Part shown: positions 1 through 12,317 of the stretch, in pieces
How the letters are laid out: every line of letters begins with the position of its first letter
Position numbering within the stretch: the stretch's first letter is position 1
From: Amia ocellicauda
Lineage: Eukaryota; Chordata; Actinopteri; Amiiformes; Amiidae
Direction of reading: 5' to 3'
Assembly (NCBI RefSeq): GCF_036373705.1
Contig: NC_089854.1
Coordinates: 22,383,839-22,447,838 of the forward strand
Length of the DNA stretch: 64,000 bases
Translations under genes and position numbers: made by a program
The notes under the pieces: generated by a model
The model's database searches: none
Seen by the model: the letters and a program-made list of their open reading frames with translations, nothing else
Told to the model about the DNA's origin: nothing

Positions 1-612
1 TAACCCAATGTCCCAAGTGTTGCGCAAACCCCTTCACAAGCTGATAATTCAACCTCACTTGGTCCTTCTTAGAAAGCTGGAAAACCAGTAGGTCAAAGGA
101 GGCAAGCAGTCTCTGCTTACAGGAATCCATTGTGCCTATACTGGTTCACATAACACAAACATATCTTGCTGTAGTGACCTTATCAGCGGTGATGTACATT
201 GCAGTGCTGGGCAGTGGTTTTGGTCTCATGTTCCCAATCACAGCAGTTGAAGAAAAGTTATTTGGCTAAATTAGTCCCAACGATTATGTTCATGGCTCCA
301 GCCTCACTGTTGGAGACACCTACCCTACGGTGGCTCATCAGAATGAAGGTTACAGAGGAAGTTTATGTAAATAATATCAAAGGTCCGCCTTAGGCAGAAA
401 GGCTCTGGGCTACAGAAAAATCAACAATTACATCAACTCAAATGCCTCAACCTGAACTGCTGACAAAATACCAAAAAAATCTATTGAGCCTCAAGCAACA
501 ATTTAGAAGGCTCCGTCTGCATTAATCTTTCAGGATGTTTTCACAGCATGTTCTCAAACAATACTTTCCCCTGTATCACACGGAAAAAAATGGATTCAAA
601 TGCACGGGGAGC

Positions 613-727
613 CTAATACTGCGAGTAAACAGCGCCCATCTCTTCTATGTCAGGGTGAGGGGTCAGGACTTTGCACACGGTGTTGTTGAAAGCCCTGCGT
701 AGCACAGGGATGAGTAAGAGGACACAG
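613..727 (-). CDS. possible terminal coding exon, unrecognised membrane protein
   Basis: On the minus strand a pyrimidine-rich tract and a TTTGTCAG acceptor lead into an open frame. It reads CVLLLLIPVLRRAFNNTVCK, then VLTPHPDIEEMGAVYSQY and a TAG stop at 613-615. A hydrophobic helix followed by a charged tail, with G/C-biased third positions in AT-rich surroundings, looks like the last exon of a membrane protein. I recognise no family. It is on the same strand as usp43 but does not resemble the USP43 C-terminus. It could be the end of a nested or neighbouring gene, or chance. Confidence 0.33.
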
Positions 728-3246
728 CTGACAAACAGCGTCAGCGTTCAGGTGAGAGAGAAAACAAACACAGTGACATAAGGGCCCGGCAACAATGGAA
801 GTCCTTCCTCAGAGTTGTTTTTCTGGCTGGGCAGCTTTGAGGGGAGACATAGCTTTAGGTTATTGCGTTGTAATGAATGACACATGGGGAAAAAGAAAAA
901 AAAGATCCTACGCAATATGTTGTGTCACAGCTGTGACTAAGGTAAATAAAAATTTAAAAAAAGGAAGGAAAAGTTTGGAAATTCATCCCCAATAGGGAAT
1001 AGATCGACCACAACTATACACAGCAAAAACTCTGGTTACATACTACAGATATGTTAAGGGTCAAGATAAGGATTTTTACCCAGAAGAATGAGTGAAAATT
1101 GGAATTGTGCTGCTTTTCAGCCACACTATTTTATTTTGTTCCATACAGCGTGGTCTCTCTCCTTCAACAACAGAGGATTCACTTCCTCAGGTGTCTGAAA
1201 GGGTCCAAAACAAAAACCTGGAATTAAATAAGTGCTCACATATTCCTGTATTGTTTAAATTAATTTGATTGTTCTGGAAATTGCTTTGACAAGATCGAGG
1301 TGTTTCGGGGGGCTGGGGAAACTTGAGCTTTAGCACAAGACTCACGCTACAATGTAGCCACGATTCATATCGACCCACCCTAAGGGTGGTCCTCAATTCG
1401 TATCCCCATGCCCTGCATTCAGCACTCACGTGTGCGTCTCTCTCTCGCCACTTAATCCACGGGAGATTAGGGGTGACGCGAGATGAGGAGAAACATGAAT
1501 GAAAGGGACCGCAAGGCGACTTCAGGAACTCGGGGCTTATCTGGCTAGACAAACGACACGTTCTGTGACCACGGGGCAGCTGGAAAAACCTCAACCTCAG
1601 TGAGGAGTCTTTGAACAAAAGCACGTTCTATAATGTACGTGTTACTCATTCCCTTGAGGAGTGGTGAAAAGATAATGAAACATTCGTTCGTTAGAGAATA
1701 CCGCCTCAATTGTGACGTGCTGCTGATTCCACCCCGGTGTTTATCTGACCACAGATGTGTTTTCAGTTAGATTTCAGCAGAAAATATATTAGATTTCCTC
1801 GTCTTCAAAAAATGTATACATTCCACCATTAACTTCAGTTCAGATTGTGAAGCTTCAGCATGTTCTTTTCTAACCACTGGTAACTGCACCCCGGCTAAAC
1901 ACATTCCCTCGTCAGTTTGTTTGGCTGCGGTTTAATATTGTCTTCATACCAGCTACACCCCGACTGAAGCAAAACACAAATCAATGTAAATGTATTTTCG
2001 GCATGTAATTACATCTGCTTTGATCGCCGATTTCGATGGATGTTTCAAGCATTTGCTCCATATTTCAGATCTGCTCTGATTTTGTTATTTGGCAGAATCA
2101 GATCCCCCAAGAAGGGAGCCATAAATCTTTCGGAGAAGAACAGTCTGGAAAAAAAAGTTACGAAGTTAATCATTATTCTCAGATGTGTATTTTGTTTCTG
2201 ATGTTTTTCAGAGAAGTCCATAAACCATCCAAATAATTTACCACTCACACCAGCGGAGATGTTTTCTACTATTTATGAATAAACCTGACTATTACTTTAT
2301 GAAGAAAACCAGCACAATAGAAAAAATAATCCCAGAGTCCAGAACCCAAACCATGACTTCACACTGCAATTCCACTCCCAATCGACTCTGAATAGTAAAA
2401 TAATGCGAGTGTGTTTATGCACTGAATTCAATCCACTCTTTCTATTCTGTTGTCCTTCACACCTTTGAATTTCCAACAATGTCTTCAGTGCAACGGACCC
2501 CAAAGCAGATTCAAATACTTCTCTTTTGAACTTAAAGGTGAATCATGAAAAAAAAGAATCCTTGCCGAAAGTAAAGACGTCTCTAAATATTTAAAGGTTT
2601 CGTGAACTATGTAAAGGCATTTTGAAATATTTACAGATTTAATAAAATGTTTTTTAAGACATTGTTAAATATTTCAGGACCGAATGAAATCCATTAGAGG
2701 CCTTAAAATGGCATCGCAGGAGACGAGTGGTTGGCTCTCCGACAGGGGGAGTTCACAAATCTGGGGGCTGGAGACTGATGGGGCGACCCGCCAGGGGGAT
2801 CAGAACAAATGGGCTTATCCGGAGACGTCACGGGGTTCAGCTCCAAAAATTGCGGAGATGCACTGGCCCGTGTGTAATACTGTACTGCAAGCTCAAATTC
2901 AGCCTCTCTGTTCCTTTTTAATGTTTTATTTGTTTGTTTATTGTTTTTATAAATGCTATGTCAAGGTCCATCTATTTATAATTCATGTGAAAGGAGAGAG
3001 ATGATCGCAGTGGACCGTTTCTTCACACTGAAAAACCTGCCCACTCCTAAGTGAGGGGAGGTTTCCCATCATGCCTTGTGGTCAGCATGGCCCTACTCTG
3101 ACCACTTTGTTCTGGCTCATGCATTTTTTGCTTCGCTTCCTTATAATGCTCTGGCTTCAAAGATATTATTGATTTTCTTTCTTTATTTCTTCTATATTAT
3201 CCACAGACTCAGTATAAAAACACTGCATTCACTTATCTTGTCACAC

Positions 3247-3311
3247 AGGTTGGATTTGAACCCATGTCCCCAATGAGTTAGAGTTTTCTTGTCCGTTAAA
3301 CTACAAATCTC
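3247..3311 (-). repeat. tRNA-like (Pol III A/B box) remnant
   Basis: Read on the minus strand, TAGTTTAACGG fits the A box, and GGGTTCAAATCC about 35 bases on fits the B box of a tRNA or tRNA-derived SINE. The acceptor and T stems do not pair properly, so this is not a functional tRNA gene. It may be a decayed SINE head or chance. Confidence 0.3.
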
Positions 3312-4159
3312 ATAATTTGTTTAATAAATTAGAAACTGTGGTTTAAATCTGGGATTATGTTCAATCCCATCCACAGATCAAATCGCTAAGCCTTTTGTGT
3401 TTTAAATTATCCCAATTAGGCACGGTTGAAAAATCCAGGCCCTTGGACACATATCATGTAAAGATTTCATATAACTAAGGAAGAGAAAGAGAAAGAAAGC
3501 GTGGTGTAACCTTGCAATACGATGACATCCAAACTCCCTAAATAAAGGATCTGCAACCAGCTGATTATGGTACGCGTTTAAAATATTAATGCTGCTGGTC
3601 TTTCAAAGGAGCATTTGAGTGCCGGATGTCGGATTCGCAATCTGAACTGATCGATCTGTGTCTAATGTTCCCGTGATTCGTAGCTCAAGCTCTTTGTATT
3701 TTAAGGTCCTCCATATCCTCGAGGGGTTTTAATCATTTATGCACCATCTTTCTGATGCTTCAATCAAAATATGAAGAGATCCCGGTGCCTGCAAACGTCA
3801 GGCAGCCAAGCATGAACGTTTCAGCGCAGCGACCCCGCCAGGAGACGTCACTGGACCCCCCGCCGGGCACAGAACTTTCCAAAAGCCTTTAGTAACTTCA
3901 GACACGATTTCTCCCTTCATGTAGTTTTTTGAATGTGCTGCGCTGTCACTATGTCTTTGTGAAGTGATACGGACATGAAACCAGGAGGAATGGGGGTGAT
4001 TTTGCACGTTTTCAGATTATCTCCCCCCCTTCCTGATGTCCCTCGAATCTGTCACTCACTCCTGAATGGCAGTTGAAAAGAACAGGCTTGTTTCCCCATT
4101 TAATTCTGTGCCACCACAACCTGCCACACTGGGGTTTGTACCTCTAGATCCCTCCCGTG

Positions 4160-4200
4160 TCTCTGTCTCGGTCTCTGTCTCTCTCTCTCTCTCTCCCCGT
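4160..4200 (+). repeat. TC-rich microsatellite
   Basis: Imperfect (TC)n with CTCTCTCTCTCTCTCTC at the core, in otherwise non-coding DNA. Confidence 0.8.
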
Positions 4201-4689
4201 CTCTCGCTCTCCGTTTTATCCTGTGAAGTGAATGGTTGGGATCAGTTCAAATCCCTTGAAAGCTTTCATTGCCAGAGTGATTTTTTGATTCGCTTTCATC
4301 ACCACGTAACTGGCTTTATCTGCAATTTGTCCCCCCGCAGGGCTGGCAGTAGTCGGCAGCTCTGAGTGACAGGATCCCACTTCCCTGCCTCCTCGGCCTC
4401 AGACTCTTCACCTCTCGGCCATGGCCAGCTCCCATGCCCTTCCAGTGACAGCAGACCGGAACACGATTTCATCCCCATCAGACACAGTATGCCCCGTTGA
4501 TCGAAAGCTGGGAAAATCCCCATTAATTTCCTCAGCAGAACACTGACTCTCTCGTATTGAACTGCATGTCTGGTAAAGGCACAAGGTCCAGTGCGTGGTT
4601 GTAAAATTGTTCAATTATACCTCAGTTAGAAAGGAAAGAAAAAAATCTCAGGTTATCCAATCTGTATTTTATGTAATTTTTGCATTATT

Positions 4690-5012
4690 CCTATTCTTTT
4701 TGGCAGACAGTACTTATAACATAGCAGCTTATTAACCTGAGCAGTTCAGCACTCTTGTAATTTTCCACTATATAACTATGCTCCTGCTTATTTACATTGT
4801 TGGGACATCTATTGTTTGGCTGTGATTATTCCTCTGCCCTGGCCTGTGTTATATCTGCACTTGTTACCTCATTGAACTGGGATGTAGGCTTATTGTAATT
4901 TTTTATCGATTGCACTACTGCACTTCTGCAATGCTTACATTGCTTATTGTGTAAATCAATCGCCGTGGATAAGCGCATCTGCCAAGAACCATACAATAAT
5001 AATAATACAAAC
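4690..5012 (+). repeat. probable non-LTR retroposon 3' end (LINE/SINE tail)
   Basis: The stretch ends with GTAAATCAATCGCCGTGG followed by ATAAGCGCATCTGCCAAG and a short AAT-type repeat at 4995-5010. This 'GTAA..CGC..TGGATAAG.GC.TCTGCCAA' tail is a familiar 3' end of fish CR1/L2-clade LINEs and their SINEs. The upstream limit is a guess and no ORF is preserved. Confidence 0.5.
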
Positions 5013-5477
5013 ATAAGTATTGGTTTCAGTCCAGTCTTCTCTCTGTATAGATATGCAATTCATTGTCATGAATGCCTATTCAGATCCACCTCCTGTCCAG
5101 GTAAATATAATTACAAGAGATCCCAAATGCTTCCTGTTGTCTTTGATGGTGGTCTTGATGTCTATATTACAAGACCACATCAGAAAGGGGAAATGCACAC
5201 CTAAAAAGTTGGGAATAGCCCGATCAATCATTAATTTCTCAATATCTAGTAAAATGAACCACATTTAGAATAAGGAACTGAAAAGATACTTAAACAGATA
5301 AATGTAAATAATGCATGAAGCCTACTTTCAGAAAGGAGAGGCATGTTGAGAAATATTTTATAAGGCAGAGATTTGAAAGTTTCTTTGCTCCGTAAATCCT
5401 ATTAGGAGGTACTAGCCCTTGGATTATTACTGCAATCCCAGAGACTCTGTTATCAGCATGCATGTTTTCACACTGAT

Positions 5478-5499
5478 AAAAAAAAAAAAAAAAAAAAAA
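5478..5499 (+). repeat. poly(A) run
   Basis: Twenty-two consecutive A. It could be a decayed retroposon tail, but no retroposon body was recognised before it. Confidence 0.8.
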
Positions 5500-5610
5500 G
5501 CACAACACAACACTGCCAATAGACCGATCCTGTTAATGTTTCCTTGGCAAAGGAGGGATGGACAAACCCAGCAGACATCTGTCAAGTTCGTTCTGATTCT
5601 ACAATGAGAA

Positions 5611-5611
5611 G

Positions 5612-5641
<30 letters not shown>
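5611..5641 (+). repeat. (GT)n microsatellite
   Basis: About 15 uninterrupted GT units, 110 bp after the poly(A) run. Confidence 0.9.
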
Positions 5642-5644
<3 letters not shown>

Positions 5645-6256
5645 AATATTATTGACTTTCAGTGTTACTTTCCGTCATCAGAGAAAATCAATTTCGTTTT
5701 CTATCAATACAAAAAGAATAGGTTCGGGTGGATAGAAAAACATTCATCCACAAATCCACTTTCTTGCCAAAAGAGCTCCGCCACGTGGAATTTAAAGCAT
5801 TTCAAGTATGTCACTGGCATTGTAATCTGATCGTGGCGAGAGTTCAGGAGACCACGCAATCCACGTCTTTGATGTCACCAGCGTTCGGCTGGTGTAGCAA
5901 CGTCTTTAAAACCAATTGTACTCAGCCTGCTTGAAGCATATCGATCCATTTGACTCAGACCATGGATGCAGGCAGATTTTCAGACCCCAAAACTGCACAG
6001 ATTGTTAAGACATTGACTAGACATCTACAGTGAGGGAAAAAAAAAATTGATCCCCTGCTGATTTTGTATGTTTGCCCACTGAAAAAGAAATGATCATTGT
6101 ATAATTTTAATGGTAGGTGTATTTTAACAGTGAGAGACAGAATAACAACAAAAAAATCCAGAAAAATGCATTTCAAAAAAGTTATAAATTGATTTGCATG
6201 TTAATGAGGGAAATAAGTATTTGATCCCCTATCAATCAGCAAGATTTCTGGCTCCC

Positions 6257-6351
6257 AGGTGTCTTTTATACAGGTAACGAGCTGAGATTAGGAGCACTCT
6301 CTTAAAGGGACTGCTCCTAATCTCAGCTCATTACCTGTATAAAAGACACCT
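6257..6351. repeat. 40-bp perfect-but-one hairpin upstream of transposase
   Basis: The arms 6257-6296 and 6312-6351 are reverse complements with a single mismatch (near 6279). They are separated by a 15-base loop and sit between the left inverted repeat and the transposase start of the Tc1 element. The right arm contains a TATAAAAG-type sequence about 50 bp before the ATG, which could serve as the transposase promoter. Confidence 0.85.
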
Positions 6352-6394
6352 GTCCACAGAAGCAATCAATCAATCAGATTCCAAACTCTCCACC

Positions 6395-7392
6395 ATGGCC
6401 AAGACCAAAGAGCTGTCCAAGGATGTCAGGGACAAGATTGTAGACCTACACAAGGCTGGAATGGGCTACAAGACCATCGCCAGCAGCTTGGTGAGAAGGT
6501 GACAACAGTTGGTGCGATTATTCGCAAATGGAAGAAACACAAAATAACTGTCAGTCTCCCTCAGTCTGGGGCTCCATGCAAGATCTCACCTCGTGGAGTT
6601 TCAATGATCATGAGAACGGTGAGGAATCAGTCCAGAACCACACGGGAGGATCTTGTTAATGATCTCAAGGCAGCTGGGACCATAGTCACCAAGAAAACAA
6701 TTGGTAACACACTACGCCGTGAAGGACTGAAATACTGCAGCGCCCGCAAGGCCCCCCTGCTCAAGAAAGCACATGTACAGGCCCGTCTGAAGTTTGCCAA
6801 TGAACATCTGAATGATTCAGAGGAGAACTGGGTGAAAGTGTTGGGGTCAGATGAGACCAAAATCAACTCAACTCGCCGTGTTTGGAGGAGGAGGAAAGAC
6901 CCCAAGAACACCATCCCCACCGTCAAACATGGAGATGGAAACATTATGCTTTGGGGGTGTTTTTCTGCTAAGGGGACAGGACAACTGTACCGCATCAAAG
7001 GGACGATGGACGGGGCCATGTACCTTCAAATCTTGGGTGAGAACCTCCTTCCCTCAGCCAGGGCATTGAAAATGGGTTGTGGATGGGTATTCCAGCATGA
7101 CAATGACCCAAAACACACAGCCAAGGCAACAAAGGAGTGGCTCAAGAAGAAGCACATTAAGGTCCTGGAGTGGCCCAGCCAGTCTCCAGACCTTAATCCC
7201 ACAGAAAATCTGTGGAGGGAGCTGAAGGTTCGAGTTGCCAAACGTCAGCCTCGAAACCTTAATGACTTGGAGAGGATCTGCAAAGAGGAGTGGGACAAAA
7301 TCCCTCCTGAGATGTGTGCAAACCTGGTGGCCAACTACAAGAAACGTCTGACCTCTGTGATTGCCAACAAGGGTTTTGCCACCAAGTACTAA
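6395..7392 (+). pseudogene. Tc1 transposase broken by one frameshift
   Basis: DDE integrase-type transposase that cuts and pastes the element at TA dinucleotides. The natural start is ATG 6395 with a good context (CACCATGG), beginning [21 protein letters not shown] one-base loss near 6482 (GCCAGCAG where GCC-AAG-CAG is expected) ends that frame at a TGA just afterwards. The rest is open to the stop at 7390-7392. It keeps the [11 protein letters not shown] helix-turn-helix end and all three catalytic acids: Asp in LGSDETKIN (near 6850), Asp in [11 protein letters not shown] (near 7100), and Glu in [11 protein letters not shown] (near 7205), with DD34E spacing. It ends in [11 protein letters not shown], the usual C-terminus of this family. 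Confidence 0.93.
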
Positions 7393-9734
7393 GTCGAAGG
7401 GGTCAAATACTTATTTCCCTCATTAACATGCACATCAATTCATAACTTTTTTGAAATGCGTTTTTCTGGATTTTTTTGTTGTTATTCTGTCTCTCACTGT
7501 TAAAATACACCTACCATTAAAATTATAGACTGATCATTTCTCAGTCAGTGGGCAAACGTACAAAATCAGCAGGGGATCAAATACTTTTTTCCCCTCACTG
7601 TAGAAATATAACAAATCAAAATCTCAACAAGTACCACATCAAGTCTGGCTCAATCGTTGGCGAATACCTTGCCTCCCAATTCAAAGCTAAACATATACCT
7701 GCAATTAAGAATTATGAAGGCCTGGGGGGAACTAACAACCAAACAAACCAACAAACAAACAAACTAAAAAAAGAATAGGCATCATTAAGGTCTTTGAAGC
7801 TTCCCTCCACAATATTGAAGTTGTTTTGTTTAGTAACGAATAAGGAAAGTATAGGCAGCTCACTTAAATCTAATACAAAAGGTGTGATTATTCGTGAGAG
7901 GGAATGGAAAATTAAAATAAGAGGAAACCAAAACCAAAATGAGACATAGGACACCTGCAACTCCGGGGGTCCACCGAAAGCATGCGGATGGCATCTCGTC
8001 TTCTGGGTTTTAAATCGGGAAGCGTCAGTCCAGTGTAGACTGTATCTCCAACATAACACTGATAATAGTTGTCAGGCCTCCAGAGCAGAAGATGTCAATC
8101 ATTGCATGTTTATTTATATTGATTTATTTTTTTGTCATCCGCCCATAATGAATTAGCACTTCGCACAGTCCAGAGGATGAAAAGAAAGGATTGCAGTTGC
8201 CATCAGCACAGGAACGGCAGCACCTAGGGACTGAATTACCAAGTCAAAACGGTTTACATAAAGGTAGCTTTGCAACACAGGCCAGCCATTACTGACGTTT
8301 AAGCTGGAATAATGCATACATAATGTGTCCACGTGTATCGTCAGGACGGCAGAGCTTTCTGTTCTGGGTAGCTCTGAAGAGTGGACTAGATATGTTATTT
8401 TTTACTTTTAATCATAAATATATAACATACATTACATACATTACACAGGGAGGGAGGGAGGGGTGGAGAATGTGGGTATCACTGTATTAAATAAGACCAC
8501 ACACAGGCTCTCGTCAGATGGCACCTACTTCCCACATTCCTCCCTGCCATCTCAGCCCCGAGAGTTGCATCTACTCTGTATTCCCTCTCCATGGCCGGGC
8601 GACACAAACCAGACCTTCCCTGAGCCACATTCCCGCGGTAAAGGTCAGCTCATTTCAGATTATGATTGAGGTTTTCTTGAAGTGCATCGCTAGATACACA
8701 CGACCCGCGTGCCCAGCCGTTCAAATACCCATTCTTTTCGTAACAGGTGGTCCTGGAGATTAGCAGCCACTGACGGCGAGCAGGCGAGTGTATAGAACGA
8801 TCTGGGGCTTAGGAAATCATTTCAGGAATATATTTAGCGTCTCCTGCATGGCCGGGGCAGCCAGTACATGCGGAAGATGTACTAACGGAGAAATAACTGT
8901 GACAGCACTAATGTACATATTTGTCACTTCTGCAGCACACATTCTGCGGGCAGCCCTTGAGCCGCCACCCACGTGGCACGTGATTCAAACAGTTTTGTGT
9001 GGCTTCTGATGGGGCAAACTCTAATGAACAGTTTTAATGAAAACTAAACCAAGATCAAGCACACTGGGCCTGTTTCTAAACTTACTAACACTCAGATACC
9101 ATCGTTTCCAAGCTTATGCTATGGTGTTGCAATTGCTGAATGCTTTCATGGGGAAGAAAACAAACAGGCCCTTTACACTGATTCAAGACCCATGTTGCGC
9201 AACTAACTAACCTTGTGTAGTTCAGCAGTAAAACACACTTAACCTGCCCACTGCTCTCCACACAAAACGATGTAAACAGGGACAAATCCATTACTGCTTT
9301 GATATGTAAGACGTACCATTGGATCAGAGCTTGTAATAGGATTAGACACAAAATGCTTTAAGATCTGGGTTTCAACAATGCCTCAACGTTAGGAGCAGCA
9401 TAACAATTCCTCGCTCTGACCACTGGCTACTGGGGCTGTGAAAACAACAGGCGGGCTGACATTAATTTCAACTAAAATGTGTAGCAGACATTAATTATGA
9501 ATCCTAATAGTAGATGTCATGAATCTGTAGAATCCATGATCTTGCCATTAACAACCACAACCAAAATGAAAAACCTTCCAATGTTTGTGACCTTCGGGTT
9601 TGCTAGTCTTTCAGGACATAGTTAGTATTCACTGCCATATATAAAGAATACAAATCAAAGGCTATTGCCCGAGTATAAAATAAACAAAAAGCATGCAATA
9701 AATCCTAAATAACGACGGGCTCTGTTCGCCAAAG

Positions 9735-9806
9735 ACCCATTTTGTACTTTAGAGAAAATAAATAACGTCTGCTAAGCAATAAATAATAATAATAATAATA
9801 ATAAAT
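9735..9806 (+). repeat. short retroposon tail with (AAT)n
   Basis: The segment AATAACGTCTGCTAAGCAAT followed by (AAT)n at 9782-9806 resembles the same 'ataagcgtctgctaa' LINE/SINE tail as at 4930-5010. Only the last ~40 bases are recognisable. Confidence 0.4.
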
Positions 9807-12281
9807 AATTTCAGGTAAACCAATCGTTAGAAGACTCACACCATCGAGGGTTTTCATTGGCTAGGAGGCAGGCCAGCTTTGAAACGGGAAACTGCAACAC
9901 ATTTTTCCCCAGACACCCTCAAATCCCATACCGGTTTAATTTTGCAGCAGTCACGCTTCTTTACACAGAAATTGTCAAACCATCAAGATCAAGAATCAAA
10001 TTCTGCTGAAGTTTCCCTTCTGCTCACATTTGCAAGTAACTCGAAGTCTGTTTGACTGTCTCTGCAGATATCCAAGCCAACTATCCTTTTCTCTCCCACT
10101 CACACCACCTGTCTCCCGACAACGATCTTAAAGACTTCCTCATATACCGCAGCCCAGATTTTGTGTGGAAAGGTTTCTTCACAGCAATGGCTGCCTTTCA
10201 TTCCTTCCTATATCACTATTTCACAAAGTAGGTTGGTGTAATTACTGTGCAGCACCAGGCAAACTTTGACGAACGATAGAACTCCTTAAATAAACTTTTA
10301 CATTTCTACAGGAGATGAAACGGTGAACATCAATTGTACGAATGGGCACATCTTTCTTTACATACCCCCAGGAAGAAGCATTTCAGGAATGGCATGCACA
10401 TATCTATTGCACAGCTCAGAGATTAACAGTTCAATAAGGCACGATTAGGAGGACAATCAAAGGGTTTCTTCTACACAATTCTGACATTTTTCTATTGCCC
10501 CTCCATGCAGCCAACTTCTCTGAGCCATTCTGCACTGATCCATGGATACAGTGTGTCAGTTTCATTGGGGGGGAATAAAGACAGATCTGTCACTAAGCCA
10601 AGACAGAAGCGAGGTCCGGCCCCTTGCCATGCCCAGTGTCCCGTCCGAGTTGCCATAGCAGAACAAGAACAGTTTATTTCACTCAAAACTATGCAGATGG
10701 GCCAGAAGACAGTTCATCTGTTCCAGGAAGTCACGTGACTCATTATCTTGTACACAGCTAAAAATAAAGATATCCAGAGATTGAAAGCAAGAAAGGAGAT
10801 TGCAAATAAGAATGACAAGGAAAAAAGGGGGAACAATACAAATATATTTCGCTAACCTATAATCATAAAGTCTTCTACATCATGGGACTTAAACTGTTAT
10901 GACTCACTGGAGTTAATGAGAGATTTAAAGCTATTTATAATATCATAAACACTTTGGTTATTACTATAGCCCAAGAAAGGGATAAGCCATGAAATACACT
11001 ATTAAAGACTCAAGCTGGAAAACAATTCCCTTGACAAAGGAAGAATGGAGCCCCTACAAACTTACCATGAGGTAGAGTTGGGTAGGACACAATCATTTCT
11101 TCTGTTTTTTAGATCAGCTAAAAGTTTGCATATCATGCTTTACTGAAACAGTACACTGATTTCATAGACTTTGATTAGTACTGGTCTAGGACTAATGTAC
11201 CTAACATCGGGTAGTCCGTGACTAGTGCTAGTCTGGTCAGTGAAACCTGCCCTACATGTCTTACAATAATACTTTGGGTCTTTAAAGCGACAAATGCTGT
11301 ACACACTCTCCATGCATTAGAAACCCCCCCACCTTAGTCTGTCTCCCACAGCAGCTCCTTACAGACACTGCCCTCCTGTTCTCCCGGCTCATCTGCCGCC
11401 CATAACACGGCTGTCACTGATGGCACTTTAAGCATTTATGTTAAATGCCGCTGAAGCCTTCAGTGAGGGGAAATTGCACAGAAGAAGCTTTTCAAAAAGG
11501 TGACTCCAACAATCTCTGTATTTACAGCCGAAGACTCTGCCCCATTTATGTGCCGGCACAAAAGAATTAATTTCATCAGCATCAATGAATACAGCTGCGA
11601 TGAATAAGCAGTTATGCAGGCTGAATTCATTTGCCAGCAAGTTGGCAGCAGTTCGTAACGTCGCACAAAACCGAAAGACTGTTCGGAGAGGCGGGAGAGG
11701 CCGGAGTAAATATTAAAAACACAGAGCCTATATTTAGCCACAGGAGATTATTCATACTGCAGATCCCTGGATGTAACCAGGCACAAAAAATGAAACAATT
11801 CACATTTTCCCACCACTGTTAGAAACCCCGCATCTTTGATTGGTTTTGAAGACCAGTACATGTGTACCACACAGTGGGACGTTTTGTCAGGCGGCTTGGT
11901 GAATACGGACCCTGCAATAGGAGACAGCGGGGCCTCCGTGCTGTTGAATTATTCCATTCAGGTATCGGAGGAGAGCTGCGTTCATTAAACAAAAGTCTGC
12001 TCCTCGTTAATTCTGTTCAGTCAATAGGCCGGGATTTCAAGCGATACATTAAAAGCACCCCACCCAGCCAACAGAAAGGAGAGAGATGTCAAGCGAAGGT
12101 ATGGCTGGTATTCATTCCGATTTCTACCAGCTTATTCCAGATCTAACAGGACTTTTTCAAGGTGGCTTGCTGTGTTCACAACATTACAGCCTTCCACAAC
12201 ACATGGGAAGAGAAGCGTCGCATTGTGCGCTGTGATCACGGCTTTAAAGCTTGGCTGAGAAGAACAAACTGTGACTTTAAA

Positions 12282-12282
<1 letters not shown>

Positions 12283-12315
<33 letters not shown>
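12283..12315 (+). repeat. (CA)n microsatellite
   Basis: About 16 CA units, about 1 kb left of usp43 exon 2. Confidence 0.9.

Positions 12316-12317
<2 letters not shown>

Larger units (their letters stand above)
728..6027. other. non-coding, left flank
   Basis: AT-rich DNA without convincing exons. It holds a tRNA-like segment (3247-3311), a TC-rich microsatellite (4160-4200), a retroposon tail near 4930-5010, a 22-base A run (5478-5499) and a GT repeat (5611-5641). It is probably usp43 intron 2, or downstream sequence. Confidence 0.5.
6028..7600 (+). mobile_element. Tc1/mariner element, ~200-bp terminal inverted repeats, TA target duplication
   Basis: The ends match: CAGTGAGGG at 6028 and CCCCTCACTG ending at 7600, flanked by TA at 6026-6027 and 7601-7602. 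The terminal inverted repeats extend about 200 bp (6028-6230 and about 7393-7600). Each carries an outer and an inner copy of a GTATTTGATCCCC-type motif, the IR/DR layout of Sleeping Beauty-type elements. A 40-bp hairpin lies between the left repeat and the gene. The transposase is nearly full length but frameshifted (6395-7392). It lies probably in usp43 intron 2. Confidence 0.95.

Noticed and set aside
1..131. Open minus-strand segment starting MDSCKQRLLASFDLLVFQLS that runs off the left edge
   Set aside because: Only about 43 codons are visible, with no clear splice signal and no family recognised. It could be a start exon but cannot be supported from this window.
640..752. Possible plus-strand exon ending at a CAG|GTGAGA donor at 752
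   Set aside because: All plus frames are poor, whereas the minus strand gives a hydrophobic helix and tail with a stop, so the plus donor is probably chance.
1187..1624. 145-codon minus-strand open frame
   Set aside because: No domain and no splice context. Arg/Ser-rich random composition in non-coding DNA.
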